Assembly: GCF_025264685.1 (NCBI RefSeq)
Contig: NZ_CP073721.1
Span: 2,223,001-2,287,000 of the forward strand
DNA length: 64,000 bases
Direction of reading: 5' to 3'
Source of the DNA: Dactylosporangium roseum
GTDB lineage: Bacteria; Actinomycetota; Actinomycetes; Mycobacteriales; Micromonosporaceae
Both the position numbers and the translations under genes were made by a program. The first letter of the stretch is position 1, and the number at the start of each line of letters is the position of its first letter. The notes beneath the pieces were generated by a model that had not been told where the DNA came from, ran no database searches, and saw only the letters and a list, made by a program, of their open reading frames with translations. Positions 17,878 to 26,564 of this stretch are shown here, one piece after another.

Positions 17878-19167
17878 ATGGTTGACGCACGCGAACACGG
17901 CCTTGCCGGCGACGGGCGGACCAACGACCAGCCGGCTCTCCAGCGGCTCGTCGACGAGGTCGGCGACGCCGTCGAGCGCGACGGCATCCCCCGCACGATC
18001 CACTGCCCGGCCGGGGTCTACGCGATCCAGGACGCGGGCACGGTGTGGCGCAGCGGTGTCTCTCTCGTCGGTGACGGCCCCGCTGCCACCCGGTTCGTGC
18101 TGTCCAACCCCGGTGCGCCCACCACCGCGACGCCGCTGGCCTTCTTCACCACCCTCCAGCACGGCGCCTCGACCGGACGCTGTATCGCCGACGTCACGTT
18201 CGCGGCGTTCGAGATCGACGGTTCGGCGATCACCCTGCCGTCGTACGACGTCCTCGCCAAAGGGCTGGGCCTGCAGTACGTGCTGCGCGGCACCTTCCAC
18301 GACCTGCACATCCACGACACCCCGGCGACCGGGTTCGGCTGCGACTTCCTCCAGGACACGACGGTGGCGCGGGTGCTCGCCGAGCACTGCGGGCGCCTGG
18401 ACACCGGCTGGGAGCGGGGTGGCGCCGGCATCGGCATCGGAGTCGGCGGCTGGGGTGACGTCGAGCGGCTGACGATCAGCGATTGTGTGACGCTGCGCAA
18501 CGGCACCAACGGCATCTTCCTCGAGCTCCAGCAAGCCGACTGGACCAGGCCGCGGGGCATCCGGGTGCTCGGCTGCCACGCGCAGGGCAACTTCTACGGC
18601 ATCTCGGATTGGGGCGCCGACGGGCTCGTCGTCTCGGGCTGCACGATGATCGAGAACCACGTCGCCGGCTTCGACGTCTCCGGTCAGGGCACCACGCACA
18701 TCGCCGGCCGCTACGGCGTGGTCAGCGGCTGTGTCATCGACGACAACGTCGGCGAGGGAGTGAGCATCGGCAACACCCCGGGCGGGTACGCGGTCGCGTC
18801 GAGCCGGATCAGCCGCAACGGCGGCCACGGGTACCGGCAGCACAACCTGCCCGGCGCGCGGAGCCTGCCGGCCTGCGACATCGTGATCGAGGGCAACGAC
18901 ATCTGGGACAACGGCCGCGACGGCATCCGGATCGACGGCTCACTCGTCGACGCGTTCCTGGTCGACAACCGGATCCGGGGCAACGGCCTGCGCGAGGGCG
19001 GCGCGGGCATCACCATCAACGCCCGGGTGGAGGGGGCGACGCTGCGCGGCCAGCGGATCTGGGACCGCCGCGACCCGCCGACGCAGCACAGCGGCCTGCG
19101 CGTGACGGCCCGCGGCTCCCTGGTGAACACGGCGTTTTCCGACCTCGACGCGGTCGCGACCGCGTAG
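17878..19167 (+). CDS. Right-handed parallel beta-helix protein (pectate-lyase-like fold)
   Basis: This 429-residue protein carries repeated parallel beta-helix units (patterns such as DCVTLRNGTNGIFLE, GCTMIENHVAGFDV, GCVIDDNVGEGVSIG, GNDIWDNGRDGIRIDG, DNRIRGNGLREGGAGI). The N-terminus, ending in a VSLVGDGPAATRF segment, resembles the cap of pectate-lyase or tailspike-like folds. No signal peptide is visible. It probably binds or cleaves a polysaccharide, but catalytic residues cannot be assigned. I chose ATG 17878; the frame is open upstream into the MarR gene. Confidence 0.75.
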   Translation: MVDAREHGLAGDGRTNDQPALQRLVDEVGDAVERDGIPRTIHCPAGVYAIQDAGTVWRSGVSLVGDGPAATRFVLSNPGAPTTATPLAFFTTLQHGASTGRCIADVTFAAFEIDGSAITLPSYDVLAKGLGLQYVLRGTFHDLHIHDTPATGFGCDFLQDTTVARVLAEHCGRLDTGWERGGAGIGIGVGGWGDVERLTISDCVTLRNGTNGIFLELQQADWTRPRGIRVLGCHAQGNFYGISDWGADGLVVSGCTMIENHVAGFDVSGQGTTHIAGRYGVVSGCVIDDNVGEGVSIGNTPGGYAVASSRISRNGGHGYRQHNLPGARSLPACDIVIEGNDIWDNGRDGIRIDGSLVDAFLVDNRIRGNGLREGGAGITINARVEGATLRGQRIWDRRDPPTQHSGLRVTARGSLVNTAFSDLDAVATA

Positions 19168-19179
19168 GCCGAACCGGCC

Positions 19180-20439
19180 TCAGGCCAGTGCCGCGGCGTG
19201 CTCGGCGGGCAGGACCGCATACTGCCGCAGCGACAGATCCCGGAACGTCACCGGACCGCGCGGACCCGGCACCCGGTCGATGTTGATCCCGGTCTCCGGC
19301 ACCGACAACAGCTTGAAGCCGTCGAGCAGGCGGGTCGTGGCGTTCCAGAACGCGCCGGTGCCGGCGTAGGCGGCCAGGAACTCCCGCGCCGCCGCGCCGT
19401 CCTCGGTGACGATGCCGGCGGCCAGCCCCGACGTCTCCTCGTTGGCGACCCGCGCCGCGTGCAGCGGGCCGTCGACCGGCGCGATCGTCACCGTCGCCTC
19501 GCGGTCGGCGTCGAGGGCCCATTCGTAGCCGAGCGGGTGGTCGTGCGGCGGCAGCGACGCCGCGATCGACGGGCTGCGGCCCGCCAGTCCGGCGACCACG
19601 CCGGGCACGATCCCGTCCCACAGCGACGCGTGGACCAGGAGCAGGTTGAGGCGGTTGCACACGCCGAGCCGGTCCAGTCCGGCGTCGATCAGCGCGAAGG
19701 CCTTGTCCCGGTCGGCGGCCGTGTCGAGATACAGGACCCCGCCGCCGTCGGCGTGGGCCAGGGTGCGCACGCCGTTGAGCGCCGCCTTCTCGGCGAGGCT
19801 GCGGGTGCTCTCGCCGCTGCCGCGCAGGATGACCAGCGGGATCAGGCCGGGCTGCGCGACCAGCGCCTCGGCCGAGCCACGGCCCTTGGCGCGCACCAAC
19901 TGGATCGCGGCGGCGTCGAGGCCGGCCTCGGTCAGCGCGGGCGCGACGACCTCGTCCATCAGCGCGATCGCCGAGGCCAGCGCCGCCGAACCGGTGCGCA
20001 GGACGCCGCCGTTCTGCGACTTCACGAGCTGGGACGCGACGTCGACCGTCACGTTGGGGCGGGCCTCGTAGTTGGCGCCGATCACCCCGACCGGGCGCCG
20101 CCACTCCTGGAGCACCAGGCCGCCGTCGAGCCGGCGGATCGTGCGGCGGGCCGGCTCGGGCTCGACGTCGGCGAGGATGTTGAGCTGGTCGGCCATCGCC
20201 GCCAGCCGGGCCTCGTCGAGCCGGAGGCGGTCGAGCAGACCGCCGCTCATCCCGCTCTCCTCCGCCGCGGCCTGGTCGGCGCGGTTGGCGGCGAGCACCG
20301 CGTCGCGCGCGACGTCGAGGCGCCGGGCCATGCCGCGCAGCGCCTCGTCGATCGTCTTCGCCGGTGCGGCGGCCAGGGAACCGGCTGCGGCGCGGGCGGC
20401 CCGGGCGGCCTCCGCGACGACGGATTGGACGTCAGTCAC
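19180..20439 (-). CDS. proA: Glutamate-5-semialdehyde dehydrogenase family protein (ProA-like)
   Basis: This 419-residue protein of the gamma-glutamyl phosphate reductase family would make glutamate 5-semialdehyde in proline synthesis. Seen are GVIGANYEARPNVTVD, ILRGSGESTRSL, the catalytic Cys in VCNRLNLLLVH, and EWNATTRL-like FWNATTRLLDG near the end. The spacer GVCNRLNLLLV differs from the usual SVCNAxExLLV, and no proB is adjacent, so it may be a paralogue of the main ProA. The start is GTG 20439 (VTDVQSVV), where family similarity begins. Confidence 0.82.
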   Translation of the reverse strand: MTDVQSVVAEAARAARAAAGSLAAAPAKTIDEALRGMARRLDVARDAVLAANRADQAAAEESGMSGGLLDRLRLDEARLAAMADQLNILADVEPEPARRTIRRLDGGLVLQEWRRPVGVIGANYEARPNVTVDVASQLVKSQNGGVLRTGSAALASAIALMDEVVAPALTEAGLDAAAIQLVRAKGRGSAEALVAQPGLIPLVILRGSGESTRSLAEKAALNGVRTLAHADGGGVLYLDTAADRDKAFALIDAGLDRLGVCNRLNLLLVHASLWDGIVPGVVAGLAGRSPSIAASLPPHDHPLGYEWALDADREATVTIAPVDGPLHAARVANEETSGLAAGIVTEDGAAAREFLAAYAGTGAFWNATTRLLDGFKLLSVPETGINIDRVPGPRGPVTFRDLSLRQYAVLPAEHAAALA

Positions 20440-20687
20440 GATCAACGAGTCTAGCCATCCCCACCGGCGGACCCGCAGCGTGGACGGCATCGGCGGCCGC
20501 CGGGCGATGCTCGCCGTGTCCGCCCGGCCCCGGTTCTCAGGCGGCGTGCGCGCTGATGCCGGTCGCCTCCGCCGGGCTCGGCTCGATGCCGGCGGCGCGA
20601 CGGAGGGTGACCGTGCACGCGGTGGCTGGATTACCGGAGATCGGTCTGGGTATCGTGACCCGATCGCCGACCAGGAGAGTGATCGTG

Positions 20688-20891
20688 ATGGACGCGCAGG
20701 ACCCGACCGGGATCGACCCGCTCAGCCCGGAGGGCAAGGCGCGTGATGCCGCCCGCCGCGAGGCCGAGCAGCGGCAGAGCCTCCTGTTCCGGGAAGGGCG
20801 TGGCGGCCAGGTGGACGAGGGCGCGGTCGACTCGACGGGCCGGCGGATCGCCGACCCGCGGCGGGGGACTCAGCTCGACGAGGACATCTGA
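20688..20891 (+). CDS. Small acidic/basic hypothetical protein
   Basis: This 67-residue polar protein (DPLSPEGKARDAARREAEQRQ..., ending TQLDEDI) has no Cys and no hydrophobic segment. AGGAGA at 20673-20678 precedes ATG 20688; GTG 20685 and GTG 20679 are alternative starts. No function is recognised. Its 3' end overlaps the convergent GGDEF fragment by 22 bases. The preceding 248 bases to the proA start contain no supported gene. Confidence 0.55.
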   Translation: MDAQDPTGIDPLSPEGKARDAARREAEQRQSLLFREGRGGQVDEGAVDSTGRRIADPRRGTQLDEDI

Positions 20892-21274
20892 GGCACGGAC
20901 AACAACCGCAGGGCTTTCGCCTCGCGTTTCGCGCGGTACATCTCCGCGTCCGCGCGCTGCGGCAGCCGCTCCGCGTCCCGCGGGTCGCCGTCGACGAGGC
21001 CGACGCTCGCGCGGACCTGGAGCCGCTGTCCCGGCACCGGCTCGTCCAGCAGGCTCAGGAAGCACCGCGCGACCTGCGCGGCGCCGGCCGCGTCGAGGCC
21101 CGGCAGCACGACCGCGAACTCGTCGCCGCCGATGCGCGCCGCCGTTCCGGCGGGCGGGGTGCTCGCCCGCAGCCGCTTGGCGACGCCGGCCAGCACCACG
21201 GTGCCGATCTGGTGCCCGTGCGTGTCGTTGATCGACTTGAAGTCGTTCAGGTCGACCAGCGGTACCGCCGCCAT
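20870..21274 (-). pseudogene. Truncated GGDEF domain (diguanylate cyclase fragment)
   Basis: This 134-residue frame holds the C-terminal two thirds of a GGDEF domain: VDLNDFKSINDTHGH, IGGDEFAVVLPG, ASVGL and DAEMYRAKREA. The N-terminal DxLTGLxNRR signature is absent. Reading upstream in frame gives ARERLTSAADAG, which resembles the segment that normally follows NRR, and then unrelated sequence. The usual GH-x-x-GD is GHQIGT. It is most likely a decayed cyclase gene; a short functional single-domain protein is less likely. Confidence 0.6.
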
Positions 21275-21429
21275 CCCCGCGTCCGCCGCGGACGTCAGCC
21301 GCTCCCGGGCCTTTTCCGGGCTTTTCCGAGGTCGCTCCAGCTCACCGGATCGGGGTTGCTTCGCGGGTGCTCCAGCGGTGCGTTCGGGTTCCGGGTGAGA
21401 ATCACCCTCGACGGGGGAAAGAGGACTGT

Positions 21430-22320
21430 GTGCGGTGTTTGGGCGGGCGCTACCGGCTCCGGCGCAAGCTGGGCCAGGGCGGCATGGCGACGGTGTGGCA
21501 GGCTCATGACGAGGTGCTGGACCGCGACGTGGCCGTCAAGCTGCTGACACCCGAGCACACCGCCGACCAGGAGGCCTTCGACCGGGCCCGCAACGAGGCC
21601 CGCTCCGGGGCCCGGTTCGCCCATCCCAACGTGGTGTCGGTCTACGACTTCGGCACCTCGAAGCGGGCCGGCCGGGGCACCGCGTATCTGGTGATGGAGC
21701 TCGTCGAGGGCCAGCCGCTGGACGAGGCGATGCACGGCGGCCCGCTCGACTGGCAGGTCGCCGGCCGGGTCTGCGCCGAGGTGAGCGCCGGCCTCGCCGC
21801 CGCGCACACGCACGGCATCGTCCACCGGGACATCAAGCCCGCCAACGTGGTCCTGACGGCGTCCGGCGCGAAGATCCTCGACTTCGGCGTGGCGGCCCGC
21901 GCGGGCGACCCCGACCACCTGCCCGACGGCACGCTGCTCGGCACGCCCGCGTACCTGGCGCCCGAGCGGCTGGACCACGGCCCGAGCAGCCCGGCGGCGG
22001 ACGTCTACGCCGTGGGCGTGCTGCTCTACCAGTGCCTGACCGGCCGCCTGCCGTGGCGGGCGAACACGGACGAGCAGGTGCTCCACGCCCACCGGTACAC
22101 CGCGCCGGCCCCGCTGCCGCCGATCCCCGGCATGCCGGAGGATCTGGCCGAGGTCTGCACGGCGTGCCTGGACAAGGTCCCGGAGTGCCGCCCGACGAGC
22201 GTGGCCGTGGCGCTGATCCTGGCGGCCGCGGTCGACGTGGCGGTCCACGTCCCCCCGGTCCTGCGCGCCCGCCCGTCCTCGGCGGGCCCCGCGCTCCACG
22301 CCTCGACGGTGGCCATCTGA
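21430..22320 (+). CDS. Soluble serine/threonine protein kinase
   Basis: This 296-residue protein consists only of a kinase domain and a short tail. Seen are the glycine loop GQGGMATVW, Lys in VAVKLL, HRDIKPANVV, DFGVA and the APERLDHG activation segment end. No transmembrane helix or sensor domain follows, unlike most actinobacterial PknB-type kinases. The GTG at 21430 is chosen because the domain starts immediately (GRYRLRRKLGQG) and GAGGA precedes it. The partner and substrate are unknown. Confidence 0.9.
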   Translation: MRCLGGRYRLRRKLGQGGMATVWQAHDEVLDRDVAVKLLTPEHTADQEAFDRARNEARSGARFAHPNVVSVYDFGTSKRAGRGTAYLVMELVEGQPLDEAMHGGPLDWQVAGRVCAEVSAGLAAAHTHGIVHRDIKPANVVLTASGAKILDFGVAARAGDPDHLPDGTLLGTPAYLAPERLDHGPSSPAADVYAVGVLLYQCLTGRLPWRANTDEQVLHAHRYTAPAPLPPIPGMPEDLAEVCTACLDKVPECRPTSVAVALILAAAVDVAVHVPPVLRARPSSAGPALHASTVAI

Positions 22321-22328
22321 CCCGCCTG

Positions 22329-22440
22329 CCAGGCTCGGCATGCTTCGCGATCCCGCACATCTCCGGCGGATTCGGCCTGCCGCAGGACATCGCGGTCGCG
22401 CGCCAGCGGCTCGTCGAAACGGTGCTGGCGGGCCTCAGGA
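22329..22440 (+). pseudogene. TetR regulator C-terminal remnant
   Basis: Between the kinase stop and the convergent gene, the frame reads FAIPHISGGFGLPQDIAVAR, followed by RQRLVETVLAGL. The GGFGLP-D then R-L-v-V-aGL pattern is typical of the C-terminal helix region of TetR regulators with a WHG-type ligand domain. No helix-turn-helix part is present. It is best read as the end of a deleted TetR gene. Confidence 0.5.
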
Positions 22441-23244
22441 TCACTCGTGGGGCAGCAGGAACCGCCAGTTGACCTGCATCCGCATGCCGTCCGGCGCGCG
22501 GAACACCGGCCACTGCGCCGGATCCGGGTGCGGCACCGCGCGGACCAGCGCCCGCGCCTGCCGGCCGCGCAGGTCGAGCAGCGCCACGAACTCGTCCTTG
22601 CCCGGGTGCGGCACCGGCACGCCGGCCGGCCACGGCACGGGCTGTGTCCCGGTGCCGCCGGTCGGCTGCGCCGGGTCGAGCATCACCGCGATCATCCGCA
22701 CCGCGTCGGGCCGCCACGCCGAGCCCACCTCCGTCGTGCGGTCGCGCAGCCGTGTCACGTGGTCGAGCAGCGAGTACACCGGCGTCGGGTACGCCCGGTC
22801 CTGCCGCGTCTCCTCCAGTCCCTCGAACCGCAGGCTGTAGCGCCGCCCGGGGGTCCGCGCCGTGAACACCGTCCACGGCACGTCGGCGACCACCGGCGCG
22901 CCGGGGCGGCGCCGTGCATTGGCGGGGTCGCGCAGGACGGTCGTCGTGTGGTTGCGCAGCGAGCGCAGCGTGCCGGGACTGACCCGCAGCCGCCGGGTCG
23001 CGTCCGCGATGAGGACGCCGTCGTCGTAGGCCGCCAGCCGCGCGGGCCGCAGCGCGTTCCAGCCGGCCGGCACGAACCCGCCGGTCAGCTCCCAGAGCAG
23101 GACCGGCTGCGGGCGGTGCCCCGCCATCGACTCCAGCGCCGTCTCGATTGAGCTCTCCGGCTCGGCGAGCGCCACACCCGTGCCCCCGACCGCCGTCGTT
23201 AGGCCGATCGCACCCGCGGCCACCAGCAGACTTCTGCGGTTCAT
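22441..23244 (-). CDS. Secreted protein with N-terminal RR signal peptide, function unknown
   Basis: This 267-residue protein has an export signal at residues 1-30: MNRRSLLVAAGAIGLTTA then an ALA-E cleavage-like site. The RR pair before the hydrophobic core allows Tat or Sec export. The mature part has no motif I can name. The start is ATG 23244; the frame stays open further upstream but the signal peptide fixes this start. It is divergent from a cupin gene across an AT-rich promoter region. Confidence 0.68.
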   Translation of the reverse strand: MNRRSLLVAAGAIGLTTAVGGTGVALAEPESSIETALESMAGHRPQPVLLWELTGGFVPAGWNALRPARLAAYDDGVLIADATRRLRVSPGTLRSLRNHTTTVLRDPANARRRPGAPVVADVPWTVFTARTPGRRYSLRFEGLEETRQDRAYPTPVYSLLDHVTRLRDRTTEVGSAWRPDAVRMIAVMLDPAQPTGGTGTQPVPWPAGVPVPHPGKDEFVALLDLRGRQARALVRAVPHPDPAQWPVFRAPDGMRMQVNWRFLLPHE

Positions 23245-23289
23245 GGTCTCGTCGCTCCCGTCCCGCCGGGCACGGTTGCCCGGCATCAC

Positions 23290-23320
23290 TGACGTTAACG
23301 ACAAATCGCTATAAAAGCCT
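23290..23320. promoter_or_regulatory. AT-rich divergent promoter region
   Basis: The stretch holds GTTAAC and TATAAA (23309-23314), an island of low GC between two divergent genes. It probably contains the promoters for both, although no well-spaced -35/-10 pair is clear. Confidence 0.35.
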
Positions 23321-23424
23321 CGGAAATGGTACGACCTGAGCAGTCGATGCCACGTTGGTAGGGTTTGCCGTGCGCGTGTCGGGGAACCGGACGACGCGAT
23401 CCCGACCCCGCTTGGGAGCACCGC

Positions 23425-23841
23425 ATGACCGACCACTGGCACACCCCGCTGCGCCACGTCAAGGGCGGCGAGCTGAGCGGCGACACCCGCCAGACGTCCG
23501 GCATGACCCGGCTGGAGGCGATCTCCGGCAAGACCGTCGGCTCGTCGAAGGTGTGGATGGGTCAGACCCGTGTCGCGCCGGCGACCTCCTCCGGCGACCA
23601 CCACCACGGGGCGACGGAGACAGCCATCTACGTCGTCTCCGGCCACCCGGTCTTCGTCTTCGCGGAGGGGCAGCGGGAGGTCCGCCTGGAGACCTCGCCG
23701 GGCGACTACGTCTTCGTCCCGCCGTTCGTGCCGCACCGCGAGGAGAACCCGGGCGCGGAGGAGGCCGTCGTCGTGATCGCCCGCAGCAGCCAGGAAGGGG
23801 TCGTGGTCAACCTGCCGAGCCTGTTGGCGCCGGCGGACTGA
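23425..23841 (+). CDS. Cupin domain protein
   Basis: This 138-residue single-domain cupin has a metal site with HHHGATETAIYVVSG (motif 1: two or three His and Glu) near residues 54-68 and PGDYVFVPPFVPHREENPG (motif 2, His) near residues 91-109. It could be a small dioxygenase, isomerase or binding protein. ATG 23425 has GGGAG upstream. A hairpin after the stop (23851-23882) suggests a monocistronic unit. Confidence 0.8.
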   Translation: MTDHWHTPLRHVKGGELSGDTRQTSGMTRLEAISGKTVGSSKVWMGQTRVAPATSSGDHHHGATETAIYVVSGHPVFVFAEGQREVRLETSPGDYVFVPPFVPHREENPGAEEAVVVIARSSQEGVVVNLPSLLAPAD

Positions 23842-23850
23842 CCGGGCCGC

Positions 23851-23882
23851 CCGCGCCGCGCGGCGTCCGCCGTGCGGCGCGG
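23851..23882 (+). terminator. GC hairpin downstream of cupin gene
   Basis: A 15-base stem (23851-23865 with 23868-23882, one mismatch, two-base loop) made almost only of G and C begins 10 bases after the cupin stop. No T-tract follows, as is usual for actinomycete terminators. Confidence 0.55.
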
Positions 23883-24144
23883 AGGGTGGGGCGTGCGACG
23901 AGATCCATGCGGACATCCTGCCGACGGGGTCCGACAAATTTGCCGCGTCCCGGCCATGCTGTGTTTGAAGCGTTGCGGAGAGTTACCGGCGCCGGTGGCG
24001 GTTTGACGGCCGCCGGGGGTGTCGGGTTGGCTCGGTGGTGTGCCGGGCGGGTTCACGGAGCGTCGGGACACCGCGGCATGGCCGCGAGAAGAGGAGGTGC
24101 GACTGGTCGTTATCGACGGGCCCAGCACGGGTACGGGGTCCGGC
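23883..24144. other. Gap before histidine phosphatase gene
   Basis: No supported gene. The phosphatase frame is open from about 24019, so part of this stretch could belong to a longer N-terminus. It includes one short AT-richer patch (23930-23975) that may hold the promoter. Confidence 0.5.
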
Positions 24145-24873
24145 ATGGCGGAACTGCAATGGCTCGGTGTGCTGAGGCACGGACAGAGCACCGGCAACGT
24201 CCTCGCGCAGGACGCCGAGGTCAGTGGGCTCGAGGTCATCGACATTCCGGAGCGTGACGCCGACGTGCCGCTGTCCGACCTCGGCCGGGAGCAGGCCGCC
24301 GCGGTCAACCGGTGGCTGCGGGGCATGCCGGGCGACGACCGGCCGGACGTGGCGGTCGTGTCGCCGTACCTGCGGACGCTGCAGACGGCCGAGGTCGCGC
24401 TCGACGGGACCGGAATCCGGGCCGTGCGCGACGAGCGGCTCCGGGACCGGGAACTGGGCATCCTCGACCTCCTGACGGCGTACGGGGTGGAGGCGCGCCT
24501 GCCCACGGAGGCGGCCCGCCGGAAACGGCTCGGGAAGTTCTACTACCGGCCGCCCGGCGGCGAGTCGTGGGCCGACGTGGCCCTGCGGCTGCGCAGCCTG
24601 CTGCGGGACGTGCGCGAGGAGCATCCCGGCGGCCGGGTCCTGCTGGTCGCGCACGAGGCTGTCGTGCTGCTCGTGCGGTACCTCGTGGAAGGGCTCACCG
24701 AGCCGGAACTGCTGGCGATCGCCCGCGACACGACCATGGCGAACTGCGCGGTGAGCAGTTGGCGGGCCGAGGGCGGGGTCCTGCGGCCCGAGCGGTTCAA
24801 CGCCGTGGACCACCTGCGTCGCGAGGGGACGCCGGCGACCCGCCAGGAGGACGTCAATGCCGAGCCCGTCTGA
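24145..24873 (+). CDS. Histidine phosphatase family protein (phosphoglycerate mutase fold)
   Basis: This 242-residue protein has the phosphoacceptor motif LRHGQSTGN near the N-terminus, SPYLRTLQTAE, and the second His in VAHEAVVLLV. It dephosphorylates a small molecule or acts as a mutase; the substrate is not evident. ATG 24145 lies 9 codons before the RHG motif. GTG 24100 is a longer alternative. It overlaps the hydrate dehydratase gene by 17 bases, which suggests coupled expression. Confidence 0.85.
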   Translation: MAELQWLGVLRHGQSTGNVLAQDAEVSGLEVIDIPERDADVPLSDLGREQAAAVNRWLRGMPGDDRPDVAVVSPYLRTLQTAEVALDGTGIRAVRDERLRDRELGILDLLTAYGVEARLPTEAARRKRLGKFYYRPPGGESWADVALRLRSLLRDVREEHPGGRVLLVAHEAVVLLVRYLVEGLTEPELLAIARDTTMANCAVSSWRAEGGVLRPERFNAVDHLRREGTPATRQEDVNAEPV

Positions 24874-25759
24874 GGGGAGCCGGGGCCAGGGGAGCCGCGA
24901 GCGCCAGAGCGTCATCACGCCCGGGTTGCTGCGGGGCTGGCGGCTGCCGGAGCGGGAAGGGGGCAAGGAGACCCGTGGGACTGTGCTCGTCATCGGTGGT
25001 TCGCGGAACACGCCCGGTGCGGTGCTGCTCGCCGGCATCGCCGCGCTGCGTGCCGGGGCGGGACGGCTCCAGTTGGCGGTCACCGAGAGTAGCGCCACCG
25101 CGCTGAGCATCGCCGTGCCCGAGGCGAAGGTCGTCGGGCTGCCGGAGACCGCGGAGGGCAGCGTCTCCGGCGACGTGCCGGAGCACCTGCTGCGGCTCGT
25201 CGCCGAGGCCGACGTCGTCGCGGTCGGGCCCGGGCTCGACAGCGTGCCCGAGACGATCGCGATGTTGCGGGCGACACTGGCCGAAGCCGCGCCGAGCACC
25301 GCCTTCGTCCTCGACGCCTACGCGCTCGGCGCCCTCAGCAAGCAGCCGGGGCTGCTCAAGGGGGAGGAGCGGCCGGTGGTCCTCACGCCCAACCTGGTCG
25401 AGGCCGGGCACCTGCTCGGCGAGGCGCCGGGCGACGACCTCGCGGCGGTGGCCGTGACGCTCGCCGGGCGGTACCGCGCCGCGGTGACCCTGCACGGGCA
25501 CGTCGCCGCGCCCGACGGACGGACCTGGCGGGAAGAGAGCGGCGACGTGGGTCTCGGCACGTCGGGCAGCGGCGACGTGCTCGCCGGGGTCGCCGCCGGA
25601 CTGCTGGCGCGTGGTGCCGAGCCGGCCCAGGCCGCCTGCTGGGCCTCGTTCGCGCACGCGGTGAGCGGTCAGCGCCTGGCGCCGCGGTACGGCCGCACCG
25701 GCTTCCTGGCGCGGGAGCTGCTCGACGAGATCGCGTACACGATCGGCACGGTCGGCTAG
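24857..25759 (+). CDS. nnrD: ADP-dependent NAD(P)H-hydrate dehydratase
   Basis: This 300-residue YjeF C-terminal type ribokinase-fold protein repairs hydrated NAD(P)H. Seen are GTVLVIGGSRNTPGAVLLAG (nucleotide site) and the catalytic GTSGSGDVLAG, plus VLTPNLVEAGHLL. No epimerase (NnrE) domain is fused, so this is the stand-alone dehydratase form. It overlaps the upstream phosphatase gene. A giant palindrome follows it. Confidence 0.87.
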   Translation: MPSPSEGSRGQGSRERQSVITPGLLRGWRLPEREGGKETRGTVLVIGGSRNTPGAVLLAGIAALRAGAGRLQLAVTESSATALSIAVPEAKVVGLPETAEGSVSGDVPEHLLRLVAEADVVAVGPGLDSVPETIAMLRATLAEAAPSTAFVLDAYALGALSKQPGLLKGEERPVVLTPNLVEAGHLLGEAPGDDLAAVAVTLAGRYRAAVTLHGHVAAPDGRTWREESGDVGLGTSGSGDVLAGVAAGLLARGAEPAQAACWASFAHAVSGQRLAPRYGRTGFLARELLDEIAYTIGTVG

Positions 25760-25821
25760 CGCCAAGGCCGTGCGGTCGAGCCGTGCGGTCGTCTGCCAAC
25801 CCCGGTGTCGCGCTACGAGAT

Positions 25822-26056
25822 GGTGACGCGCGGTCGTGCGGGTGGGCGTCTGGTCGATCGTGGTCGCCGCTGGACCGGAGGCGGCGCGTTCCGGCACGAT
25901 CGGGCCGCTCGATCTCATGATCATGGGAAAGGATGTGGCCGCCCCGATAGCCAGATCTTTCCCATGATCATGAAGTTGCCCGGCCCGGAGTGCGCCGTCC
26001 CGGGTTCAGCGGCGACCGCGATCGGCGGGCACCCGCCCGCACGACCGCGCGTCACC
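25822..26056. repeat. Palindrome family B, copy B1 (about 235 bp, both arms complete)
   Basis: This fills most of the 325-base gap between two convergent genes. The outermost 21 bases (25822-25842) pair perfectly with 26036-26056, and the inner TCATGATCATGGGAAA (25915-25930) pairs perfectly with 25958-25973. The regions between also match with scattered changes. The left arm is closely similar to 33227-33310. It may act as a two-way terminator, but its size and conservation exceed what that needs. Confidence 0.85.
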
Positions 26057-26084
26057 GGGGTTGGCGGGCGACCGGGGGGCTGAG

Positions 26085-26456
26085 CTACGCCGCCCAGGGG
26101 GGCGTGCCGATCGGCGTGCCGTCGCTCTGATACGCGGTGAAGCCCGCCTGTAGCGCGACGTACACCTCGGCCGCCTCGGCGCCCGGGTTGCCGACCGAGA
26201 TCGGCGCGCCGGCCGGGACGACGGCCGAGTCGCCGGGTCCGAGCAGGTCGCCGTCGGGCGTGACCCGGATCTGCCCGGAAAGCACCACGAAGACCTCGTC
26301 ACGGTCGATGGTGTGCGCGTTCGACTCGAGGCCGGCCGGGACGGTCAGCCGCCACGCGCACACCTGCCGTGACCCGTTGCTGGGTCCGGCGAAGACGGTG
26401 AACCGCGCGTCGCCGAGCTCGAATCGCGGCGCGTCGGCCGCTCGCACGATACTCAT
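26085..26456 (-). CDS. Cupin domain protein, divergent from marR
   Basis: This 123-residue cupin carries NAHTIDRDEVFVVLSGQ (motif 1, with only one clear His and a Glu) and GPGDSAVVPAGAP (motif 2, lacking the His). The metal site is therefore incomplete and it may be non-catalytic or ligand-binding. It is divergent from a MarR gene with direct repeats in between, which suggests it is a target of that regulator. Confidence 0.75.
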   Translation of the reverse strand: MSIVRAADAPRFELGDARFTVFAGPSNGSRQVCAWRLTVPAGLESNAHTIDRDEVFVVLSGQIRVTPDGDLLGPGDSAVVPAGAPISVGNPGAEAAEVYVALQAGFTAYQSDGTPIGTPPWAA

Positions 26457-26533
26457 GGGTTGTCGCTCCTCCTGTTGTGCGGCCAGACCGGGCCGCGAAG
26501 CCTGTGGTACCTCTCCCGCTAGAAGCTAAACTA

Positions 26534-26564
26534 GGTTTCGTACTTTTGTAAATGGGGTTTCGTA
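26534..26564. promoter_or_regulatory. Direct repeats at the marR start (candidate operator)
   Basis: GGTTTCGTA occurs at 26534-26542 and again at 26556-26564, exactly 22 bases apart (two helical turns). The second copy touches the start codon of the MarR gene. Confidence 0.45.

Noticed and set aside
20590..20690. Frame reading VHAVAGLPEIGLG, resembling the start of F420:glutamate ligase
   Set aside because: Only about a dozen residues match and the sequence then diverges; too short to support a remnant.
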